Source: Alphaproteobacteria bacterium (GTDB lineage Bacteria; Pseudomonadota; Alphaproteobacteria; ATCC43930; CGMCC-115725). Taken from it: a DNA stretch of 7,454 nucleotides. The number at the start of each line of letters is the position of its first letter. The stretch's first letter is position 1. Made by a program: the position numbers and the translations under genes. Positions 1-5,549 of this stretch are shown here, one piece after another. The stretch lies in NCBI GenBank assembly GCA_030039775.1, contig JASHUX010000159.1:1-7454 (forward strand), in the 5' to 3' direction. Under the pieces are notes generated by a model. That model searched no databases and was not told the origin of the DNA. It saw nothing but the letters and a program-made list of their open reading frames with translations.

Positions 1-111
1 CTTGGCCGGCGGGATCATCGGTGCAATCAGCGCCCATTCGGCGTCGGTCAGATCGCTCGGATAACGTAGACCGCGACGTTCGGCGGCACGGCGATGTTCA
101 CACTTCCACAT
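1..111 (-). CDS. IS5-family transposase, N-terminal fragment (runs off left edge)
   Basis: The reverse strand, read from an ATG at 111-109, gives 37 codons that stay open to the window edge. The product begins MWKCEHRRAAERRGLRYPSD and continues with LTDAEWALIAPMIPPAK. The 'RYPSDLTDAEWALIAPMIPPAK' block is the characteristic N-terminal DUF4096-like segment of IS5-family (IS427/IS1031-type) DDE transposases. The catalytic DDE domain would lie beyond the left edge, so it cannot be judged whether the element is intact. In this family the transposase start usually lies within about 100 bp of the element's end, which puts that end between here and the dehydrogenase gene at 197. The fragment is divergent from that gene and therefore sits directly upstream of it. 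It is too short and too near the edge to give a subfamily name. Confidence 0.85.
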   Translation of the reverse strand, partial: MWKCEHRRAAERRGLRYPSDLTDAEWALIAPMIPPAK

Positions 112-145
112 GTGGCACCCATCGGTTGCGATTCGGGTGCCACAT
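110..145. repeat. 11-bp perfect inverted repeat (hairpin) at the transposase start
   Basis: ATGTGGCACCC at 110-120 is repeated inverted as GGGTGCCACAT at 135-145, leaving a 14-nt loop. The left arm overlaps the transposase start codon (111-109, reverse strand). As RNA in the transposase direction, the hairpin would sequester that start codon and the region where a ribosome binding site would lie. Hairpins at this place in insertion sequences are known to limit transposase translation from read-through transcripts. That role is inferred here. No run of T follows it on either strand, so it is not a typical terminator. Confidence 0.6.
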
Positions 146-196
146 AAGGAATCACAAACGATTCATCCGACTCAACAACTTTCGGGATCGGCTCTC

Positions 197-1186
197 ATGC
201 ACAAAGTAGCGATCAGCATCGGCGATCCGGCCGGCATCGGCCCCGAAGTGGCGCTAAAGGCCGCGCTCGATCCGCGCGTCCGCGCCGCGGCGATGCCGGT
301 CTTGGTCGGCGACGCCGGATTCATCGCAACGCACGCGAAGCTCTGCGGCCTCGCGCCGAATTTGCGTCCGTTCAAATCGGTGAGCGCGATCGATTGGTCG
401 ACGGACGCCGTCCCGGTGCTCGATCCGGGCAATCTCGGCGGACCGCTCGAGATCGGCAAGGTTGCGGCAAGTCACGGCAAGTCGGCGTATGCGGCGGTGA
501 CGCTGGCGACTCAAACCGCGCTTGCGGGTGGCGTCGACGCGGTGGTTGCGGCGCCGATCACCGAGACCTCGATCCGCGACGCCGGGATTTCGTTCGACGG
601 CAATCCCAGTTTTGTCGCGCGTTGCGCCGGCGTGCCGGAAGAAGACGTGTTCCTGATGCACTGCTTCGACGACATGCGCATCGTCCACACCACCCTCCAT
701 GTCAGCATCGCCCGCGCGGTGTCGCTCATCACCCAGGAGCGCGTGCGCAAGGTCCTCGCCGAGACCGACCGCACACTGCGCCGGCTCTGCATCGCCGCGC
801 CCCGCCTCTGCGTCTCGGGTCTCAACCCGCATGCTGGCGAGGACGGCATGTTCGGCGACGAGGAAATCCGCATCATCAATCCCGCGCTCGAAGCGGCGCG
901 CGCGACCGGCATTCGCGCCGACGGTCCGATCGGCGCCGACATCATGTTCCGCCGCAAGGGCTATGACGCGTTCATTGTGATGATCCACGATCAGGGCCAC
1001 ATCACCTCGAAGCTGCTGGCGCCGAACCGCATCGCCGGCATGGTCATCGGCACCAAGATGCTGTTCTCGTCGGTGGCGCATGGTAGCGCCCTCGACATCG
1101 CCGGGAAGAATCAGGCAACGCCTGAGGGCATGATCGAGGCGGTGTTGCGTCTCGCCGGCGCCGCGCAACAACGCGCCGCGGCTTAG
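197..1186 (+). CDS. PdxA-superfamily NAD-dependent dehydrogenase, TphB-like (catabolic rather than B6 type)
   Basis: The product has 329 residues, the usual length of the family. It opens MHKVAISIGDPAGIGPEVAL, with the PdxA hallmark GDPAGIGPE at residues 9-17. Probable metal ligands are H168 (HTTLH), H212 (NPHAGE) and H264 (HDQGH), matching the three metal-binding histidines of E. coli PdxA. Family members oxidise a 3-hydroxy acid or diol with NAD+, usually with decarboxylation. The C-terminal block at 264-303 (HDQGHITSKLLAPN, then SSVAHGSALDIAG) departs from the 'DHGTALDLAG' of pyridoxine-pathway PdxA and resembles remembered sequence of terephthalate dihydrodiol dehydrogenase TphB. The start at 197 was chosen because homology begins there; GGGA at 184-187 is a weak ribosome binding site. 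The frame is open back to an ATG at 110, but those 29 extra residues look like IS-end sequence. The gene converges on the isomerase gene with a 4-nt overlap. Family is secure; substrate is not. Confidence 0.9.
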   Translation: MHKVAISIGDPAGIGPEVALKAALDPRVRAAAMPVLVGDAGFIATHAKLCGLAPNLRPFKSVSAIDWSTDAVPVLDPGNLGGPLEIGKVAASHGKSAYAAVTLATQTALAGGVDAVVAAPITETSIRDAGISFDGNPSFVARCAGVPEEDVFLMHCFDDMRIVHTTLHVSIARAVSLITQERVRKVLAETDRTLRRLCIAAPRLCVSGLNPHAGEDGMFGDEEIRIINPALEAARATGIRADGPIGADIMFRRKGYDAFIVMIHDQGHITSKLLAPNRIAGMVIGTKMLFSSVAHGSALDIAGKNQATPEGMIEAVLRLAGAAQQRAAA

Positions 1187-1998
1187 CGCGCGCGATACGC
1201 CGCCAGAAATCGCCGCGTCGCGTCGCCGGCGCGTCGGGCGTGATCATCGAAGGAAAGAGACGCGTCGGCGGCGACCGGCGCTTCGAGGTCGATGGTCACG
1301 TCGCGCGGCAACGCGTCCATCAGGTCGAACAGCGGCAATTCTCCCTCGCCGGGATAAAGCCGGTTGTGGAGGGACTCTTCACGCCGCTCCATGTGTACCG
1401 GCCGTTCCCGTGGTGCGTCGCAAAGCTGGGCATAGGCGATAAGGGCCGGATCGATGGCGGCGACATCGGCGGGCGATCCGCCGGATCGCGCCTGATGCAG
1501 CGCGTCGACGATGATGCCGGCGTTGGGCTGGGCCGCATCGCGCAACAGCAGCGCGGCGTCGGCGACGCTCCGCACCGGCAAGTAGGGCATGAACTCGACG
1601 CCGATGCGGAGCTTGAACCGTGCTGCCGCCTGGCACAGCGCCGCGAAATTCGCGGTGAGGCGCGGCCCGTCGTCGTCGTACCCGGCGGCGAGGCACCATT
1701 CGGCACCGAGCGCAGCCGCGTTGGCCAGGGCCTGCTCGACGTAGCTCACCTTAAATTCCGGCGTGAGCCAAATGCCGGTGACGGAGAAGATCGTGATGCC
1801 GAGATCACTTGCGCGCCGGCGAATTGCGGGTATTTCCGCGGACTGGACGATGTCCGTCTCGACGCCCGGCGGACCGATGACGCGCAGCGCCACCGCGTCG
1901 AACCCGCCGGCCGCCGCCGCGTCGATCAGCTCGATCGGCCCGGCGTCATTGATGGTCAGCGGCGCGAGCGACAAGCGGTTATTACCGTCTCGAATCAT
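1183..1998 (-). CDS. sugar-phosphate isomerase/epimerase-like TIM-barrel protein (AP_endonuc_2 / xylose-isomerase-like)
   Basis: The protein has 271 residues, typical for the superfamily that includes hydroxypyruvate isomerase, inosose isomerases and dehydratases, and 3-dehydroshikimate dehydratase. Visible landmarks are E135 in VEFMPY, D165 and H168 in IIVDALHQARSGG, D194 in AQLCDAP, and E239 in IDLEAP. These correspond to the divalent-metal ligands and substrate-binding positions at the ends of the barrel strands. There is no signal peptide, so it is cytoplasmic. AAGGA at 2008-2012 lies 9 nt before the ATG and supports this start. The gene follows livF after 109 nt that contain a palindromic repeat, and it is the last gene of the minus-strand set. 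It ends in a 4-nt stop-codon overlap with the PdxA-like gene. The natural substrate cannot be told from sequence; a dehydratase or an isomerase acting on a catabolic intermediate are both possible. Confidence 0.85.
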   Translation of the reverse strand: MIRDGNNRLSLAPLTINDAGPIELIDAAAAGGFDAVALRVIGPPGVETDIVQSAEIPAIRRRASDLGITIFSVTGIWLTPEFKVSYVEQALANAAALGAEWCLAAGYDDDGPRLTANFAALCQAAARFKLRIGVEFMPYLPVRSVADAALLLRDAAQPNAGIIVDALHQARSGGSPADVAAIDPALIAYAQLCDAPRERPVHMERREESLHNRLYPGEGELPLFDLMDALPRDVTIDLEAPVAADASLSFDDHARRAGDATRRFLAAYRAR

Positions 1999-2007
1999 AT
2001 CGCCAAA

Positions 2008-2012
2008 TCCTT
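2008..2012 (-). promoter_or_regulatory. ribosome binding site of the isomerase/epimerase gene
   Basis: AAGGA on the reverse strand is spaced 9 nt from the ATG at 1998-1996. Its upstream end overlaps the outer arm of the palindromic repeat (2011-2016), so folding of the repeat in mRNA could affect access to it. That effect is inferred. Confidence 0.6.
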
Positions 2013-2093
2013 CGTCGTCGTCCCTGCGGATGCAGGGACCCAGGGCGGGCGACGTACGTTGGCACCGGATTCCGCTTTCGCGGGAATGACGAA
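2011..2093. repeat. dispersed palindromic repeat with two hairpins (REP/'VIPAKAG'-type intergenic repeat)
   Basis: Two hairpins lie inside a pair of outer inverted arms. Hairpin 1 is GTCCCTGC (2020-2027), loop GGAT, then GCAGGGAC (2032-2039), a perfect 8-bp stem. Hairpin 2 is ATTCCGC (2069-2075), loop TTTC and GCGGGAAT (2080-2087), with one unpaired G. The outer arms are TTCGTC (2011-2016) and GACGAA (2088-2093). The halves match the widely dispersed alphaproteobacterial repeat whose accidental translation reads VIPAKAG...PWVPASAGTT, which I recognise from many genomes. The unit fills most of the gap between livF and the isomerase gene and starts 15 nt downstream of the livF stop. It may stabilise the upstream mRNA or dampen read-through. 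Confidence 0.8.
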
Positions 2094-2107
2094 CATTGGT
2101 TTACCGT

Positions 2108-2911
2108 TCAGACGTTGTTCTGACCAAGGAGAATCTCCTTTAACCCGCGCACCAATCGCGCCCGCCGATCGTCGGCTGCCGCGGCGGCGACGTTTTGTCC
2201 GACGCCGAGATACCGTTCCGCCACGGCGCTGCTGTCCAGAAGCTCCTTGCCGCTCCCCTGCAAAGTGATCCGGCCCATCTCTATGACATAGGCGCGGTCG
2301 GCGATGGCGAGGCTCATGCGCGCGTTCTGTTCCGAGAGCAGGATCGCGATGCCCTGGTCGCGCAAGCCGACGATCATGCGGAAAATCTCCGCGACCAGCG
2401 TTGGCGCCAGGCCGAGTGACGGCTCGTCGAGCACCAGAAGGCGCGGTTGGACCATCAGCGCGCGGCCGATCGCCAACATCTGTTGCTGCCCGCCGGAGAG
2501 ATTGCCCGCCGGCTCGCCGAGACGGCCGCGCAGTGCCGGGAAGCGCTCGCATACCGCGGCGACGCGTTGCTCGATGTCGCTCTCGGTCAGACGGCGGCGC
2601 TGCGCGTAGGCACCGAGCCGGAGATTGTCCGCGACGCTGAGGCCCGCGACGATCTGTCGGCCTTCGGGCACATGCGCCATGCCCATAGCGATCCGCCGTG
2701 GCGCACCGAGCGGCTCGATCGGCGCGCCCGCGAACGCGATCCGCCCGCCGCGCGCGGGCAGCAACCCGGCCAGTGTCTTTGCCAGCGTGGTCTTGCCGGC
2801 GCCGTTGGCGCCGATCAGCGCCACGATCTCGCCCGCGTTCACCGCGAGATTGATGCCGTGCAGCACCTCGATCTCGCGATAGCCGGCACGCAATCCGCTG
2901 ACGTCGAGCAT
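2108..2911 (-). CDS. livF: LIV/HAAT-type ABC transporter ATP-binding protein LivF
   Basis: This is one of the two cytoplasmic ATPases that power the branched-chain amino acid (HAAT) type importer encoded here. Walker A is GANGAGKT (residues 34-41), the Q-loop is around Q86 (HVPEGRQI), the signature is LSGGQ (138-142), Walker B is LLVLDE (158-163), and the switch region reads SEQN with Q195 where many ABC proteins have His. The VPEGR and SEQN features are typical of LivF and separate it from LivG. At 267 residues it is about 30 longer than usual; the surplus follows YLGV near residue 237 and is an Ala/Arg-rich tail. Its ATG overlaps the livG stop by one base (TAATG), with GGAG at 2922-2925 as ribosome binding site, so translation is probably coupled. 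The imported substrate cannot be derived from the ATPase. Confidence 0.93.
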   Translation of the reverse strand: MLDVSGLRAGYREIEVLHGINLAVNAGEIVALIGANGAGKTTLAKTLAGLLPARGGRIAFAGAPIEPLGAPRRIAMGMAHVPEGRQIVAGLSVADNLRLGAYAQRRRLTESDIEQRVAAVCERFPALRGRLGEPAGNLSGGQQQMLAIGRALMVQPRLLVLDEPSLGLAPTLVAEIFRMIVGLRDQGIAILLSEQNARMSLAIADRAYVIEMGRITLQGSGKELLDSSAVAERYLGVGQNVAAAAADDRRARLVRGLKEILLGQNNV

Positions 2912-3678
2912 TATGCGTCCGCTCCGAGATAGGCCTTGATCACGCGCGGATCGCGCCGAACATCGGCGGGCGCGCCTTCCGCCAACTTCCGTCCGAGATC
3001 GAGCACGACGACGCGGTCGGCGATGTCCATGACCAGCGACATATTGTGCTCAACCACGACGACCGTGACGCCGCTGTCGCGCACCGCGCGAAGCAACGTC
3101 GCAAGCTCCGCGGTCTCGACGTCGTTGAGGCCGGCCGCCGGCTCGTCGAGCAGCAGCACGCGCGGCTGCGCCATCAGCGCGCGGCACGCCTCGACCAGTT
3201 TTTGCCCGCCCATCGGCAGACTGCTCGCCGGCGCGTCGCGGAACCGGGCGAGGCCGACCAGATCGAGCATCGCTTCGGCCTGACGCCGCAACGCCGCTTC
3301 CTCGTGCAACGCCGGCGGTAGCCACAACATCTGCGCCGCAGCCGGGACGCGTGTATGGCGATGCGCGCCGGCAAGCACGTTCTCGAGCGCCGTCATGCCG
3401 GGAAACACGCGCGCCATCTGGAATGTCCGCAACAGGCCGAGATCGGCGATGGTGCTGGGGCTAAGGCCGCGCAGCGACGTGCCGTGGAATCGGACCTCAC
3501 CGGCATCGGGCGGAAACAGATTGGTTATAAGGTTGAACACGGTGGTCTTGCCGGCGCCGTTCGGCCCGATCAGCGCCACGATGCTGCCTTCCACGACCGC
3601 GAACGACAAATCAGCGACGGCGTGGACGCCGCCGAAGCTCTTCGACAGGCCTATGGTCTCGAGCGCCAGCGTGCTCAT
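2911..3678 (-). CDS. livG: LIV/HAAT-type ABC transporter ATP-binding protein LivG
   Basis: The second ATPase of the importer, 255 residues from the chosen start. Walker A is GPNGAGKT (38-45), Q-loop Q87 in LLRTFQMARVFPGMT, Walker B VLLLDE (174-179) followed by PAAGLN, and switch His H211 in VVEHNMSLVMDIADR. The family-typical segment after Walker B and the EHNM motif identify LivG. The signature reads LPMGGQ (154-159); LivG proteins commonly vary from LSGGQ here. The ATG at 3678-3676 overlaps the permease stop in an ATGA arrangement (3675-3678). The frame is open ten codons further upstream to 3708, but that extension lies inside the permease gene and precedes the point where homology begins, so the internal ATG is preferred. 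The protein is expected to pair with LivF beneath the fused permease. Confidence 0.93.
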   Translation of the reverse strand: MSTLALETIGLSKSFGGVHAVADLSFAVVEGSIVALIGPNGAGKTTVFNLITNLFPPDAGEVRFHGTSLRGLSPSTIADLGLLRTFQMARVFPGMTALENVLAGAHRHTRVPAAAQMLWLPPALHEEAALRRQAEAMLDLVGLARFRDAPASSLPMGGQKLVEACRALMAQPRVLLLDEPAAGLNDVETAELATLLRAVRDSGVTVVVVEHNMSLVMDIADRVVVLDLGRKLAEGAPADVRRDPRVIKAYLGADA

Positions 3679-5531
3679 CCTGCCGTCGCCCAGCGGCCGA
3701 ATCGCCACGCGCCGCCGAACAGCCCGTCCGGCAGATATTGGAACGCCAGCACCAGGATCGCGCCCTCCGCCAAGGTCTTATACAGCGCGAAAGGCTGGAA
3801 CACGGTCGGCAGCAGCGTGATCAGCGCCGCGCCGGGCAGGCCCCCGATCAGCGTGCCTTCGCCGCCGACGATCAGCATCGCGATCATCTCGAAGGAGCGC
3901 GGCGTGCCGACCATCTCGGGCGACAGGAAATGAAAATCGAACGCATAAAGGCTGCCCGACAGCGACGCTAGCGCGGCGCTGATGGCGAACGCCGCCATCT
4001 TGTAGCGTGGCACGTTGATGCCGAGCGCGGCGGCCGCGGTCTGGTCGGCGCGGATCGCGTGCAGCGCGCGGCCGAAGCTCGACCGCATGCCGCCGGCGAG
4101 CAGCGCGATCAGCACCACGATCAGCGCCAGCACGACGTAATACATGGCACGCGGTGTCGCGAACGTAAGCGAACCCAGCGACAGCGACGGCACGCCGACC
4201 AATCCCGACGGTCCGCCGGTCGTATCGACCAATCCGACGGTAAGCGAATCGATCAGCAGGCTGAAGGTCAACGTCGCGAGCGCCAGATACGCGCCCTGCA
4301 AGCGGATGGTGACGACCGACAGCAACAACGCCGCGAGCAACGACAGAATCATCCCCGCGGCAATGCCCAAGAGCGGCGCGACGTTGTAATTGGTGGCGAG
4401 GATCGCCGTCGCATAGCCGCCGAGCGCCATGAACCCGGACTGGCCGAGGCTGACTTGGCCCGCGTAGCCCATTACCACGTCGAGGCCGAGCACGCCGACG
4501 AAGAGGATGAGCGTGATGACCAACGAGCTTAGCAAGGCGCCTCCGACCAGATAGGGCAGGGCGGCGAGAAAGACCGCGAGCGCAAGCCCGCCAAGAACCG
4601 CGCTGCGCCCGGTGAAGCGGATGACCGAACGGTGGACGCGCTGTTCTTCGCGCACGTCGTGACGCCGCCGGCTGCTAACGAAAAAGCCTTGCGGTCGCCA
4701 CAGCAGAGTCGCCAACAGCAGGACCAGCGCCAATCCATTCGCGAAGAGCGATGAGACATAGCCGGCCGCGAGCTGTTCCGCAACGCCGAGAAACAAGCCG
4801 CCGGCGATGGCGCCCGGCAGGGATGCCATGCCTCCCAGCGCCACGGCGATGAAGCCGGCGTTGGTGAAAAAGCTGCCGGCGTCGAATTGCAGCGACATGA
4901 TCGGTGCCACCGCGACGCCGCCGACGGCGCCGATCGCCGCGGCGAGGACGAAGCTGAACAAGGTGAGCCGCGCCACATCCACGCCCATAAACCGAGCCGC
5001 GGTCGGGTTCTCGGCGCAGGCGATCAGCGCCTTGCCTACATCGGTGCGCGCGATCAGGTACCAGATGCCGGCGATGATGACGACGGCGATCGCCGCGATC
5101 CACAGGCCTTGCGACGGCACCAGGATGCCGCCGACATCGATTGGCTGCTCCCCGGAAAAGGGCGGCACGATATAAGGCTGGCTGCCCCATACGATCAACG
5201 TCAGGCCGCCGATGAAGGTGAGCAGGCCCGCGGTCAGCATCAGCATGCTGCTGGTCGGGAGGCGGGCGAGGGCCGGGACAAAGGTCGCGGCGCCGATCGT
5301 CAAGCCGAATGCCGTCGTCACCGCGACGGCGGCAGCGAAGGCAAGGGGCGTCGGCCAGCCGAGATCGAGCTGGAAGGAATAAAGCAGCAGCGCGCCCAGG
5401 ATACAGAACCCACCTTGCGCCAGATTGATGATGCCGGTGACGCGATAAACCAGCGAGATGCCGAGCGCGATGATTGCGAACACGCTGCCTTGCAGCAGGC
5501 CGCCGATGACGATCTGGATGAACTGGTTCAT
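3675..5531 (-). CDS. LivH-LivM fused ABC transporter permease
   Basis: One uninterrupted 618-residue protein contains both permease subunits of a LIV/HAAT importer, which are normally separate (LivH about 300, LivM about 320-420 residues). Residues 1-285 are LivH-like, with GSVFAIIALGISLVYRVTGI and NLAQGGFCILGA (36-47) near the N terminus. Residues 286-307 form a short charged linker (SSRRRHDVREEQRVHRSV). Residues 308-618 are LivM-like, with GYAGQVSLGQSGFMALGGYA (355-374). Each half has one cytoplasmic EAA-type loop for ATPase contact, at about 166-190 (GKALIACAENPTAARFMGVD) and 487-511 (GRALHAIRADQTAAAALGIN). The rest is hydrophobic, consistent with many inner-membrane helices. It starts 18 nt after the binding-protein stop and ends in an ATGA overlap with livG. 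Such fusions are known in some alphaproteobacteria, so this is uncommon rather than new. Confidence 0.93.
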   Translation of the reverse strand: MNQFIQIVIGGLLQGSVFAIIALGISLVYRVTGIINLAQGGFCILGALLLYSFQLDLGWPTPLAFAAAVAVTTAFGLTIGAATFVPALARLPTSSMLMLTAGLLTFIGGLTLIVWGSQPYIVPPFSGEQPIDVGGILVPSQGLWIAAIAVVIIAGIWYLIARTDVGKALIACAENPTAARFMGVDVARLTLFSFVLAAAIGAVGGVAVAPIMSLQFDAGSFFTNAGFIAVALGGMASLPGAIAGGLFLGVAEQLAAGYVSSLFANGLALVLLLATLLWRPQGFFVSSRRRHDVREEQRVHRSVIRFTGRSAVLGGLALAVFLAALPYLVGGALLSSLVITLILFVGVLGLDVVMGYAGQVSLGQSGFMALGGYATAILATNYNVAPLLGIAAGMILSLLAALLLSVVTIRLQGAYLALATLTFSLLIDSLTVGLVDTTGGPSGLVGVPSLSLGSLTFATPRAMYYVVLALIVVLIALLAGGMRSSFGRALHAIRADQTAAAALGINVPRYKMAAFAISAALASLSGSLYAFDFHFLSPEMVGTPRSFEMIAMLIVGGEGTLIGGLPGAALITLLPTVFQPFALYKTLAEGAILVLAFQYLPDGLFGGAWRFGRWATAG

Positions 5532-5549
5532 CGCCGAGGCATTATCGCC

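Larger units (their letters stand above)
1..173 (-). mobile_element. 5' end of an IS5-family insertion sequence (right-hand boundary approximate)
   Basis: The transposase start at 111 is followed outward by about 60 bp of non-coding DNA. That stretch contains an 11-bp inverted repeat (110-120 and 135-145) and a segment at 160-173 (GATTCATCCGACTC) that looks like a possible terminal repeat. The boundary at 173 is a guess based on this segment and on the usual distance from terminus to transposase start in IS5-type elements. The other terminus is outside the window, so the terminal inverted repeat and target duplication cannot be confirmed. Confidence 0.5.

Noticed and set aside
110..196. Upstream start for the PdxA-like protein at 110
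   Set aside because: The 29 extra residues precede the conserved family N terminus and are encoded by the insertion-sequence end and its hairpin.
254..1171. Long open frame antisense to the PdxA-like gene (305 residues)
   Set aside because: Arg/His/Asp-rich translation with no family features; it is a mirror of the GC-biased codons of the well-supported plus-strand gene.
2020..2039. Rho-independent terminator after livF
   Set aside because: The hairpin is strong but lacks a following T-run on the reverse strand, and it matches the dispersed repeat instead.
1240..2268. Long plus-strand open frame (342 residues) opposite the isomerase and livF
   Set aside because: Low-complexity Arg/Gly/Asp-rich translation that crosses two convincing minus-strand genes and the palindromic repeat; no recognisable domain.
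3679..3708. Upstream start for LivG at 3708
   Set aside because: It lies inside the permease gene; the ATGA overlap start at 3678 agrees with family length and sequence.
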